A DNA stretch of 10,620 nt from an uncultured Brevundimonas sp. (lineage in GTDB: Bacteria; Pseudomonadota; Alphaproteobacteria; Caulobacterales; Caulobacteraceae), in the NCBI RefSeq assembly GCF_943913055.1, contig NZ_CALTWS010000087.1:1-10620 (forward strand). The letters run 5' to 3'. Below the pieces are notes generated by a model. That model ran no database searches. It was not told where the DNA came from and saw only the letters and a program-made list of their open reading frames with translations. A program made the translations under genes and the position numbers. Shown piece after piece: positions 1 through 5,772 of the stretch (its first letter is position 1; each line of letters starts with the position of its first letter).

Positions 1-54
1 ACCACCGACACGCGGATTTTCAATCCGCTGCTCTACCAACTGAGCTATCCAGGC
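1..54 (-). tRNA. tRNA-Phe (anticodon GAA), 3' part outside the window
   Basis: Read on the minus strand, the gene starts at 54 with GCCTGGATAGCTCAG, the usual acceptor 5' strand and D-arm start. The anticodon stem GCGGA/TCCGC encloses the loop TTGAAAA, giving anticodon GAA (19-21 on the plus strand), which decodes UUC and UUU. The variable loop GTGTC and the first T-stem strand GGTGG follow, and the window ends at the first T of the T-loop. The 3' T-stem strand, the 3' acceptor strand and any encoded CCA lie beyond position 1. It follows yacG by 63 bases on the same strand and has a promoter-like site of its own, so it may be transcribed alone as well as by readthrough. Confidence 0.95.
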
Positions 55-79
55 GAGATGTCCGCTCGCGGGAGGGCGG

Positions 80-108
80 TCTATAGGCGAGGCTGTCAGG
101 GCTGTCCA
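80..108 (-). promoter_or_regulatory. Probable promoter of tRNA-Phe
   Basis: On the minus strand TGGACA (103-108) lies 17 bases before TATAGA (80-85), close to the -35/-10 pattern TTGACA-N17-TATAAT. The predicted start would be near 73, about 20 bases before the mature tRNA 5' end. The site sits in the 63-base gap after yacG. No convincing intrinsic terminator separates yacG from the tRNA. Confidence 0.5.
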
Positions 109-117
109 GCCGGTTGA

Positions 118-288
118 TCAGTCTTCGTCGTCATCCCGCACATCGTCATCCGGCTCAGCCGGAATCGCATAGCCGCCAGTGAACCAGCGCTGCAGATCGA
201 CGTCGGCGCAGCGCTTCGAACAGAAGGGTCGGTACTGCGGAATTACCGGTCTGGTGCGACATATCGGACAGAGAGTGGCGGTCGTCAT
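118..288 (-). CDS. yacG: DNA gyrase inhibitor YacG, small zinc-finger protein
   Basis: The gene encodes 56 residues. Four cysteines, C7-x2-C10 and C23-x3-C27, form the single zinc site that defines YacG, followed by the conserved DLQRW segment (31-35) and an acidic tail (DDDVRDDDED). The E. coli homologue (65 residues) binds the GyrB C-terminal region and inhibits gyrase; that is family knowledge. The frame stays open upstream, but homology starts only at MTTATLCPIC, so I chose the ATG at 286-288. This ATG overlaps the TGA of the upstream RNase E/G-like gene as ATGA, which points to translational coupling. It is the last protein gene of the infA-maf-RNase-yacG cluster. Confidence 0.93.
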   Translation of the reverse strand: MTTATLCPICRTRPVIPQYRPFCSKRCADVDLQRWFTGGYAIPAEPDDDVRDDDED

Positions 289-1313
289 ACGGGGTCGATC
301 CTGAAATGTCCCGGTGCACTGGCGGGGTCGATCACCAGGCCCGCGCGAGGCCCCAGGGCCGAGATGAGCGGGCGTGCGGCGTCGGCCACCTGCGCATGGC
401 AGGCCGCGATGATCTGCGGCGAGCTGGTGTCCGACAGCATGGCTCGCCGCAGCGCACGCGTCATGTTGACCGCTGATCGCCACACGGGCCAATACTGCGC
501 CAATCGCTCCTCCAGCGGCGTCCTGCGCCAAGGCAAGGCCAGTTGCAGGACCCCGAACCGGTTGACCGGACCATAGACGACATCCTTATCCGTGCCGAAG
601 GCCGTGCGCGCATCCGCCAGAATCGTCGCCCCGTCGTGCCCCACGCCGACCAGGTCGATCGCCACCAGCCCGCCCCAGCTTTTCAGACGGATCAGCCGCG
701 CCGCCTCGATCAGTCCCTGTCGATTGGCGATGTCCCTGGCGCGACCGCCCTTGCCTCTCGATGCGCCCGGCACGAGATCCAGGTCCACGGCGATCAACGC
801 CCGCGTCCTTTGAACGCAGACATCCAGGCCGATGTCGCCGAACTGACCCCCGTCTCTCAGCGCCTCCTCCTCCGCCTCCAACCCGGCCTGGATCGCCGCC
901 AGTCCCCGGACCGGCACCTGCCCCGGAGCCAGCGTAGCCAGAATCTGTTCGACCGACGGCCCCTCAGCCAGCAGCCGGGGTTCGCCCTCCCCTGCCCCCC
1001 GTCGACGCAGGGTCGGACCCTTGCCCGCGCGGGGTTCGGCTGTGACCTCGACCTCGACCTTCTGCCCCACGGCTAGTGGGGCTCCCGGACCGAACGGCAG
1101 AAAGCCGAAGGGCGGCGTGGCCCCCAGATCGACGAACGCCCCCTTCATACCGGCCTGCACATCCACGATCCGCCCGACGCTGCGTGCGCCCAGCCGATGC
1201 TGCGCGACGTCCCGGTCGCCCTGGATGATCAAATGCTCGAACCGCCCGTTCCGGACTACGACCCCCCGGGTCTCGCCCGGCGTGTCGTCCAGAAAGACCT
1301 CAAGACCGCTCAC
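285..1313 (-). CDS. Short RNase E/G-family protein: S1 domain plus DNase I-like core only
   Basis: The protein has 342 residues, against about 489 for E. coli RNase G. Residues 40-105 form an S1-type RNA-binding domain (VGRIVDVQAGMKGAFVDLG). The catalytic subdomain follows: D177 in AVDLDL and D220 in GGLVAIDL are spaced 43 residues apart, exactly like the metal-binding D303 and D346 of E. coli RNase E. NRFGVLQL (251-258) matches the conserved SRFGLLEM stretch. The position of RNase E N305 is Asp (D179). Only about 70 residues separate the S1 domain from D177, so the 5'-monophosphate sensor and most of the RNase H-like region are missing. The zinc-link CPxC motif is also absent. It starts with GTG (1311-1313), overlapping the maf stop as GTGA. 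RNA cleavage is likely but unproven. Confidence 0.85.
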   Translation of the reverse strand: MSGLEVFLDDTPGETRGVVVRNGRFEHLIIQGDRDVAQHRLGARSVGRIVDVQAGMKGAFVDLGATPPFGFLPFGPGAPLAVGQKVEVEVTAEPRAGKGPTLRRRGAGEGEPRLLAEGPSVEQILATLAPGQVPVRGLAAIQAGLEAEEEALRDGGQFGDIGLDVCVQRTRALIAVDLDLVPGASRGKGGRARDIANRQGLIEAARLIRLKSWGGLVAIDLVGVGHDGATILADARTAFGTDKDVVYGPVNRFGVLQLALPWRRTPLEERLAQYWPVWRSAVNMTRALRRAMLSDTSSPQIIAACHAQVADAARPLISALGPRAGLVIDPASAPGHFRIDPV

Positions 1314-1888
1314 GACGCCCGCAGCCCGGCCCCGGCCAGCAGATTGACGGTCTCATACAGCGGCAGGCCCATGACCCCGTGATGGCTGCCCACGATCTGG
1401 CGCACGAAGGCGGACGCCGCGCCCTGAATTCCATAGGCCCCGGCCTTGCCCCTCCAGTCGCCGCCGGCGACATATGAAGCGATCTCGGCCTCCGACAGAA
1501 CCTTAAAGGTCACGCGCGTCTCATTGACCCGATGCGTCACCCTGCCGTCCCGCACCACAGCGACCCCGGTGAAGACGCGATGATTACGGCCGGACAGCAG
1601 CCTCAGGAACCGCGTCGCCTCGGCCTCGTCGGCCGCTTTTTCCAGAAAGCGCCGCCCGACCGCCACGACGGTATCGGCGGCCAGCACGACGGCATCCGGA
1701 TGCCGTCCGGCCACGACCTGTGCCTTGGTCACGGCAAGCCGCTGGGCCAGACGCCGGGGCGTCTCGTCCTTGAGAGGAGTTTCGTCGATGTCGGCGGGAT
1801 CGATGATGTCGGGCGTGAAGCCGGCCAGGGCCAGCAGTTCCACACGCCGCGGGCTGGACGAGGCCAGCACCAGTTCGGAACGGCTCAT
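1310..1888 (-). CDS. maf: Maf/YhdE-type nucleoside triphosphate pyrophosphatase
   Basis: The protein has 192 residues, a normal length for Maf. The substrate-binding loop LASSSPRR (8-15) opens the protein, the catalytic aspartate lies in LAADTVV (D72), and KAGAYGIQG (148-156) is the motif of the YhdE-like subgroup, which hydrolyses dTTP and UTP; the YceF subgroup (m7GTP) differs there. It probably acts in the cytosol to remove non-canonical or excess nucleotides, and Maf proteins are also linked to septum control. The ATG at 1886-1888 comes 13 bases after the infA stop, with GGGCGGGC just before it as a weak ribosome site. The stop overlaps the GTG of the RNase E/G-like gene. Confidence 0.93.
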   Translation of the reverse strand: MSRSELVLASSSPRRVELLALAGFTPDIIDPADIDETPLKDETPRRLAQRLAVTKAQVVAGRHPDAVVLAADTVVAVGRRFLEKAADEAEATRFLRLLSGRNHRVFTGVAVVRDGRVTHRVNETRVTFKVLSEAEIASYVAGGDWRGKAGAYGIQGAASAFVRQIVGSHHGVMGLPLYETVNLLAGAGLRAS

Positions 1889-1901
1889 TGCGAGCCCGCC
1901 C

Positions 1902-2123
1902 TTACTTGAAGCGATAGGTGATTCGACCCTTGGTCAGGTCATAGGGGGTCATTTCGACCAGCACCTTGTCTCCGGCAAGCACGCGGATGCGGTTCTTGCG
2001 CATCTTGCCGGCGGTGTGGGCGATGATCTCGTGATCATTGCCTTCGAGCAGCACGCGGAACGTCGCATTCGGCAGCAGTTCGCTGACGACACCGGGAAAC
2101 TCGAGCAGTTCTTCCTTAGCCAT
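1902..2123 (-). CDS. infA: Translation initiation factor IF-1
   Basis: The protein has 73 residues, one more than E. coli IF-1, and is a complete OB-fold factor: MAKEELLEFPGVV at the N-terminus, then HEIIAHTAGKMRKNRIRV and GDKVLVEMTPYDLTKGRITY. It binds the 30S A site and assists IF-2 and IF-3 in start-codon selection. The frame continues about 50 codons upstream, but that part is unlike IF-1. The ATG at 2121-2123 has AGAGG five bases before it and is clearly the start. It is the first gene of the infA-maf-RNase-yacG cluster, with a possible promoter in the upstream gap. Confidence 0.97.
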   Translation of the reverse strand: MAKEELLEFPGVVSELLPNATFRVLLEGNDHEIIAHTAGKMRKNRIRVLAGDKVLVEMTPYDLTKGRITYRFK

Positions 2124-2221
2124 GCGGCCTCTCGCGCCCTTGAATACGAATCGAAACCCGCGCCGGACGAAAGCGCGGATCGTAAGGAGCGGGCCTAATG
2201 CCTGAAAATGCGGCGGTAGTC

Positions 2222-2351
2222 GAGGGAAGTCAGGTTCAAGGGATGAGGGATGAGAAACTAGGCAAAGCGCCAACGCGTCTCAAACGTGCACTTGGTAACC
2301 TAGGACCTCAAACCTCATCGCTCGTCCCTCGTCCCTAATCCCAAGTCCCTC
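2222..2351. repeat. Large imperfect inverted repeat built from GGGAYGA heptads
   Basis: The left arm (2222-2262) contains GAGGGA, then AGGGATGAGGGATGAG (2239-2254), then CTAGG (2258-2262). The right arm (2299-2351) read on the minus strand contains GAGGGA (2346-2351), AGGGACGAGGGACGAG (2321-2336) and CTAGG (2299-2303) in mirrored order. The 16-base blocks match at 14 positions, and both differences are T/C changes that still pair as G-U in plus-strand RNA. The right arm carries about 12 extra bases with two TGAGGT copies. Each 16-base block is two tandem 7-base units. The 36-base centre (2263-2298) is unpaired. The element fills most of the gap between the UPF0262 stop and infA. It resembles a dispersed intergenic repeat, but copies elsewhere cannot be seen from here. 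Confidence 0.75.
2255..2283 (-). promoter_or_regulatory. Possible promoter of the infA operon
   Basis: On the minus strand TTGAGA (2278-2283) lies 17 bases before TAGTTT (2255-2260). The -35 matches TTGACA at five of six positions; the -10 is weak. It lies at the centre of the inverted repeat, so the left arm would be the start of the infA leader. The next gene upstream ends at 2354 and infA starts at 2123, so a promoter in this gap is plausible. Confidence 0.35.
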
Positions 2352-2353
2352 AC

Positions 2354-2818
2354 TCACCCCCGTCGGTACAGCGCCGTCACCAGTGTGAACAGCCGCCGCG
2401 CGGTCTCGTGGTCGATGGCGATCTTGCCGTCCAGCCGGGCCTTCAGCAGCTCGGCCCCTTCGTTGTGCAGGCCGCGCCGGCCCATGTCCACCGCCTCGAT
2501 CTGGGCGGGCGAGGTGCCACGCAGCGCCTCGTAATAGCTGTCGCAGATCAGGATATAGTCACGGATCACACCCTTCAGCGGCGTCAGCGAGAGGCCATGC
2601 GCGCGTGCGAAGTCCGGTCCCTCGATGTCGAACACCAGCTTGGTGTCCAGCAGCGACAGCTTGAGCCTGTAAGGCCCACTCTCGGCTCCCGAGGGTTCGA
2701 AACTGTTCTTCTCGACCAGATCGAAGATGGCGACCCGCCGCTCGTGCTCGATCTCGGCCGTAGCCGCCGGCAGGGAGACCGGGTCCAGATCGACAGCGCT
2801 CAGGCGATGATCGCTCAT
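2354..2818 (-). CDS. UPF0262 family protein, function unknown
   Basis: The protein has 154 residues, near the usual 155-160. I recognise the alphaproteobacterial UPF0262 family from the mid-region SYYEALRGTSPAQIEAVDMG, the stretch RRGLHNEGAELLKARL (113-128), and the C-terminal IDHETARRLFTLVTALYR. The N-terminal half has alternating charged and hydrophobic residues with a conserved ERRVAIFDL segment. It has no signal peptide or membrane helix and is probably cytosolic. No biochemical role is known to me. Its ATG (2816-2818) overlaps the DUF2948 stop as ATGA, so it is probably co-translated with DUF2948 and murA. In many alphaproteobacteria the same family sits beside hisD and a low-molecular-weight tyrosine phosphatase gene; neither is present here. 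Confidence 0.9.
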   Translation of the reverse strand: MSDHRLSAVDLDPVSLPAATAEIEHERRVAIFDLVEKNSFEPSGAESGPYRLKLSLLDTKLVFDIEGPDFARAHGLSLTPLKGVIRDYILICDSYYEALRGTSPAQIEAVDMGRRGLHNEGAELLKARLDGKIAIDHETARRLFTLVTALYRRG

Positions 2819-3327
2819 TCCGCAATCATCTCCGGAACCTCAGGCTCATCGGCCGCATGCGTCGGGGCCAGTCTGGCGGGCCAGCGTTCCGAAAGGTCGG
2901 TCAGCACGGCGTCCAGGCATTCGACATCGACCCGCAGATCGCCACCGCCCGCAAACATCAGGATGACGCGTCCGCCCGGCGCGGCTTCCGGGTCCTCGTC
3001 AGGGATGAAGTCCATGGCCAGCAGTTCCAGCGCCGCATCCGGTGAACGGTGCAGCCGACGGCTCTTGACCGCGACCACATCTCCAAACTGCATGGCGGCC
3101 ATCACGCGCGTGCCACCGCATTCCCAGCAGAACCGGCTCAGCGCCAGCGTCAGCGTCCGCGCGCTGCGCTCCCAGACGATGTCCACGGGCCGCATGATCG
3201 CGTCCTGCAAGGCGGCGGAGATGATCTGCAGATCGTCGGCATCCTCGGCCAGCAGGCGCAGGGGCTCGACCGGAGCCTTGGCCTCCGGTTCCACCTCCAT
3301 GGCCTGCGCCTCAATGGTCATGCTCAT
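2815..3327 (-). CDS. DUF2948 family protein, function unknown
   Basis: The protein has 170 residues. The family core is clear: RLLAEDADDLQIISAALQDA (24-43), a RFCWECGG segment where DUF2948 proteins usually have RFxWE, then ALELLAMDF and the hallmark FAGGGDLRVDVECLDAVL. The first 20 residues are a variable Glu/Ala-rich leader. I chose the ATG at 3325-3327; ATG 3319-3321 is equally possible, and the frame also opens ten codons earlier inside murA. It overlaps the end of murA by 17 bases (11 with the second ATG) and overlaps UPF0262 by 4, which suggests coupled translation. No catalytic motif is visible and the role is unknown. Confidence 0.9.
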   Translation of the reverse strand: MSMTIEAQAMEVEPEAKAPVEPLRLLAEDADDLQIISAALQDAIMRPVDIVWERSARTLTLALSRFCWECGGTRVMAAMQFGDVVAVKSRRLHRSPDAALELLAMDFIPDEDPEAAPGGRVILMFAGGGDLRVDVECLDAVLTDLSERWPARLAPTHAADEPEVPEMIAE

Positions 3328-4600
3328 CGCCCTTGACCCTGCGGATGTCGGCCCCACACGCGGTCAGCTTGTCTTCCAGTTTCTCGAACCCGCGATCCAG
3401 GTGATAGACCCGACCCACCGTCGTCTCACCTTCGGCGACAAGCCCGGCGATCACAAGACTGACCGAGGCTCTCAGGTCCGTCGCCATGACCGGCGCGCCC
3501 CGCAGGGTCGGCACCCCCGTCACCACCGCACTGCCCGCATGAACGGCGATATCCGCCCCCAGCCGCGCCAGCTCGGGTGCATGCATGAAGCGGTTCTCGA
3601 AGATGTTTTCCTGAATAGTGCTCTGCCCGTCCGCCGTGGTCATCAGGGCCATGAATTGCGCCTGCAGGTCGGTGGCGAAACCCGGATAGACCTCGGTGGT
3701 CAGATCGACGGCCTTCAGACGCTGGGCCGGGTCGCGCTTGACGATCACGCCGTCGTCGGTCGGCGTGATCTCGACACCCGCCTCGACCATCTTGGCACTC
3801 AGCGCCTGCATCAGATCGGCGCGAGCCTTGGTCAGGCGCACTTCACCGCCCGCCATGGCCGCGGCCACGGCATAGGAGCCCATCTCGATCCGGTCCGGTA
3901 TCACCGACCAGGTCGCCCCGCCTAGCGAGCTCACGCCGGTGATGGTCAGCACATCGCTGTCGATCCCGTCGACCCTTGCCCCCATCGCCGTCAGGCAGCG
4001 GGCCAGGTCGCCGATCTCCGGTTCCCGCGCCGCATTTCTCAGCACCGTCGTGCCGTTCGCCATGACCGCGGCCAGCAGCGCATGCTCCGTCGCCCCGACC
4101 GAAACGATCGGAAACGCGATCTCCGCACCCTGCAGCCCCTTGGGTGCGCGCGCGGTGACATAGCCCTCGTCCAGCTCGATCTCGGCCCCCAGCGCCGTCA
4201 GCGCCTGAAGGTGCAGATCGACGGGCCGCGCCCCGATGGTGCAGCCGCCCGGCAGCGACACCTTGGCCTCGCCCGTCCGCGCCAGCAGCGGCCCCAGCAC
4301 ATTGAAGCTGGCCCGCATCTGCCGCACCAAGTCATAGGGGGCGAAGGTCGAACTGATGGTCGCACCGTGAAACAGCGTCTCCTGCCCGTCCGCGCCATCC
4401 CGCTCGGTCACCTCGACGCCCAGCGCCTTCAGCAACCGGCCGAGGAATTTCGTATCGGCCAGCCGCGGCATATTGGTCAGCAGTAGCGGCTGATCCGTCA
4501 GGATCGAGGCCGCCATCAGCTTCAGGGCGGAATTCTTGGCCCCGCTGACGGGAATCGTTCCGTTCAGGCGGTTACCGCCCTGGATGACAATGCTGTCCAT
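3311..4600 (-). CDS. murA: UDP-N-acetylglucosamine 1-carboxyvinyltransferase MurA
   Basis: The protein has 429 residues (E. coli 419). It transfers enolpyruvate from PEP to UDP-GlcNAc, the first committed step of peptidoglycan synthesis, in the cytosol. All key residues are present: K22-N23 in SGAKNSALK, the catalytic C120 in LPGGCTIGARPVDLH with R125, D311 in YPGFATDLQAQF, and R337, R377 and R403, which match E. coli R331, R371 and R397 with a constant six-residue offset. Because C120 is a cysteine and not aspartate, fosfomycin sensitivity is expected at the target. The ATG at 4598-4600 begins the conserved MDSIVIQGGNRLNG. The ribosome site is weak (CAGAGACTTC). It leads the murA-DUF2948-UPF0262 group. 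Confidence 0.98.
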   Translation of the reverse strand: MDSIVIQGGNRLNGTIPVSGAKNSALKLMAASILTDQPLLLTNMPRLADTKFLGRLLKALGVEVTERDGADGQETLFHGATISSTFAPYDLVRQMRASFNVLGPLLARTGEAKVSLPGGCTIGARPVDLHLQALTALGAEIELDEGYVTARAPKGLQGAEIAFPIVSVGATEHALLAAVMANGTTVLRNAAREPEIGDLARCLTAMGARVDGIDSDVLTITGVSSLGGATWSVIPDRIEMGSYAVAAAMAGGEVRLTKARADLMQALSAKMVEAGVEITPTDDGVIVKRDPAQRLKAVDLTTEVYPGFATDLQAQFMALMTTADGQSTIQENIFENRFMHAPELARLGADIAVHAGSAVVTGVPTLRGAPVMATDLRASVSLVIAGLVAEGETTVGRVYHLDRGFEKLEDKLTACGADIRRVKGDEHDH

Positions 4601-4652
4601 GAAGTCTCTGTATCTGCCCTGAAGGCCAGGGCAACGGCCAAGGCGGATCGGC

Positions 4653-4681
4653 TATCTAGCGCGTCCGTCCCCTTTTGCGAA
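4653..4681 (-). promoter_or_regulatory. Possible murA promoter in the 110-base gap
   Basis: The gap 4601-4710 holds, on the minus strand, GCTAGATA (4653-4660), seven of eight matches to the Caulobacter housekeeping -10 pattern GCTANAWC. TTCGCA lies 17 bases before its TAGATA core (4676-4681). A better -35 match, TTGACGC (4690-4696), is too far away to pair with this -10. A small hairpin CCCTTT-TGCG-AAAGGG (4670-4685) covers the same place and could be a weak end signal for the small gene upstream. Confidence 0.3.
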
Positions 4682-4710
4682 AGGGCGCGGCGTCAACGGG
4701 CCGATGACAT

Positions 4711-4905
4711 TCAGTTGCGCGGTTTTTCCGGTCGGGATGCGGTCGCCGCCGCCTTGCGCCGCTTCAGATTGTCCCGCAACGCCGTGGCCAGCCTCTGGGC
4801 CCGGGGCGTGGCCGTAGCCTTGCTGCCCTTGGGTCGCCCATCGGCCCGCTCGGACGTACCATCGGGGGCAGGAACTGCAGACGCTGGGGAATCAGGATCG
4901 GCCAT
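4711..4905 (-). CDS. Small basic conserved hypothetical protein upstream of murA
   Basis: The protein has 64 residues. The first half is low in complexity and rich in Pro, Ala and Ser. The second half is strongly basic: TPRAQRLATALRDNLKRRKA is predicted to form an amphipathic helix, followed by a basic tail. I recall short alphaproteobacterial proteins with the same R-x3-LA-x-ALR-x-NL-x-RRK pattern near murA, which is why I keep it despite its size; no function is known to me. ATG 4903-4905 is the only good start, with AAGGG about 10 bases upstream. There is no signal peptide or cysteine. It runs in the murA direction and ends 110 bases before murA. Confidence 0.6.
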   Translation of the reverse strand: MADPDSPASAVPAPDGTSERADGRPKGSKATATPRAQRLATALRDNLKRRKAAATASRPEKPRN

Positions 4906-4957
4906 GTGGCGATCAGACCCTTGCCGCAGCTTTTTCGCAAGCGACCGAATTCGGGGC

Positions 4958-4986
4958 TTCCCTGCGTCGTTACGGTTGGCTATAGG
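4958..4986 (+). promoter_or_regulatory. Possible promoter of tRNA-Thr
   Basis: TATAGG (4981-4986) lies 18 bases before the tRNA 5' end, with TTCCCT (4958-4963) 17 bases upstream as a poor -35. The CTATAG core is the same as that of the tRNA-Phe promoter, which supports the -10 call. CTATAG is palindromic, so it could also serve the divergent small gene at 4905, though I see no good -35 for that direction. Confidence 0.35.
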
Positions 4987-5004
4987 CCCCCTTCCTCAGT
5001 TCGG

Positions 5005-5079
<75 letters not shown>

Positions 5080-5093
5080 TCTGCAGACATCGA

Positions 5094-5123
5094 CGGGGCC
5101 CGGCTTGTGAAAGCCGGGCCCCG
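5094..5123. terminator. Strong GC hairpin between convergent tRNA-Thr and DUF892 gene
   Basis: CGGGGCCCGGCTT (5094-5106) and AAGCCGGGCCCCG (5111-5123) are perfect 13-base complements around a GTGA loop. The hairpin lies 15 bases after the tRNA CCA and 26 bases after the end of the convergent DUF892 gene. No long T run follows on either strand, so it is not a textbook intrinsic terminator. Its position suggests it ends or protects transcripts from both sides. Confidence 0.7.
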
Positions 5124-5148
5124 CTGACGTTCAGACGTGTATTGTGGT

Positions 5149-5640
5149 TCAGGCCTTGGCGTTGTCGTTGACCGAGGCATCCGCAATCGTCGTCAGGTCC
5201 AAGTCGGTCTGCGATTCTTCCTGCAGGGTCTCGTCCAGCAGCTTGGCCGCATCCTTCATGCCCAGCTCATTGGCCCAGCGCTTCAGCGTGCCGTAGCGCG
5301 TGATCTCATAGTGTTCGACGGCTTGGGCCGCCGCCAGCAGGCCGGCGTCCAGTGCGGGCGAGCCCTTGTATTCTTCCATGATCTCGTCGCCCTCGGCCAG
5401 GATGCCTTCGATGGCGTCGCAGGTCTTGCCGCGCGGGGCCTTGCCCAGAATCTCGAACACCTGTTGCAGGCGTTCGATCTGGCCTTCGGTCTGGTCTTTA
5501 TGCTTCTCGAATGCGGCCTTCAGTTCGGGCGACTGGGCCGCGCGCGCCATCTTGGGCAGGGACTTCAGGATCTTGCGCTCGGCATAATAGATGTCCTTCA
5601 GCGTATCGTGGAACAGGTCGTTCAGGGTCTTGTCGGCCAT
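5149..5640 (-). CDS. DUF892 (YciE/YciF-like) ferritin-like stress protein
   Basis: The protein has 163 residues, a normal length for DUF892, the family of E. coli YciE and YciF. It is predicted to be an all-helical ferritin-like bundle. Candidate metal ligands lie in IYYAERKILKSLPKM (17-31), HKDQTEGQIERL (47-58), AVEHYEITRYGTL (107-119) and LLDETLQEESQTD (134-146), the four helices where the family keeps Glu and His. The ATG at 5638-5640 begins the conserved MADKTLNDLFHDTLKDIYY and has GGAGA about eight bases upstream; the frame opens nine codons earlier but without homology. An EcfG-type promoter precedes it, which fits the stress role known for this family. It stands alone, convergent with tRNA-Thr. 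Its exact reaction is unknown. Confidence 0.93.
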   Translation of the reverse strand: MADKTLNDLFHDTLKDIYYAERKILKSLPKMARAAQSPELKAAFEKHKDQTEGQIERLQQVFEILGKAPRGKTCDAIEGILAEGDEIMEEYKGSPALDAGLLAAAQAVEHYEITRYGTLKRWANELGMKDAAKLLDETLQEESQTDLDLTTIADASVNDNAKA

Positions 5641-5667
5641 GGGGTGTCTCCGTTGGGGAACCCTCAC

Positions 5668-5692
5668 AACCGGCCCGGACCCGGTCCGTTCC
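5668..5692 (-). promoter_or_regulatory. EcfG (general stress sigma factor) type promoter for the DUF892 gene
   Basis: On the minus strand GGAAC (5688-5692) is followed after exactly 16 bases by GGTT (5668-5671). The alphaproteobacterial EcfG/SigT consensus is GGAAC-N16/17-CGTT. The predicted transcript start near 5661 leaves a leader of about 20 bases that carries the ribosome site of the gene starting at 5640. Position and spacing are both right, and the gene is a stress-protein family. Confidence 0.7.
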
Positions 5693-5693
5693 T

Positions 5694-5711
5694 ATGTCCA
5701 AACATGGACAT
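5694..5711. repeat. Perfect 7-base inverted repeat upstream of the EcfG site
   Basis: ATGTCCA (5694-5700) and TGGACAT (5705-5711) are perfect complements around AACA. The element abuts the -35 side of the EcfG-like promoter, with one base between them, so it could be an activator or repressor site for the DUF892 gene. I do not recognise it as a known operator. A 7-base palindrome can also occur by chance. Confidence 0.4.
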
Positions 5712-5737
5712 TGCGCTGACATCAACCGTTGGCGGAC

Positions 5738-5768
5738 AAAAAAAAGGCCCGATCCTGCGACCGGGCCT
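5738..5768 (-). terminator. Intrinsic terminator of the Gly/Tyr-rich protein gene
   Basis: On the minus strand AGGCCCG (5762-5768) pairs with CGGGCCT (5745-5751), with two more inner pairs after one mismatch and a four-base loop. A run of eight T bases (5738-5745) follows. It lies five bases after the TAG of the gene ending at 5773 and separates it from the DUF892 promoter. Confidence 0.9.
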
Positions 5769-5772
5769 CCCA

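Noticed and set aside
2124..2273. An N-terminal extension of about 50 codons on infA
   Set aside because: IF-1 proteins start at MAKEE, a ribosome site precedes that ATG, and the extension overlaps the repeat arm.
2222..2351. Heptad repeat considered as a CRISPR array or rho-independent terminator
   Set aside because: Units are only 7 bases with no spacers, and no T run follows either arm.
2408..3925. A 505-codon plus-strand open frame
   Set aside because: It lies antisense to UPF0262, DUF2948 and murA, all well recognised. Its translation is rich in Arg, His, Gln and Asp without domain features, as expected from a GC-rich antisense frame.
4919..4941. Short inverted repeat CTTGC/GCAAG before the small basic gene
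   Set aside because: Five-base arms around a 13-base centre are expected by chance in this composition, and no regulator site is recognised.
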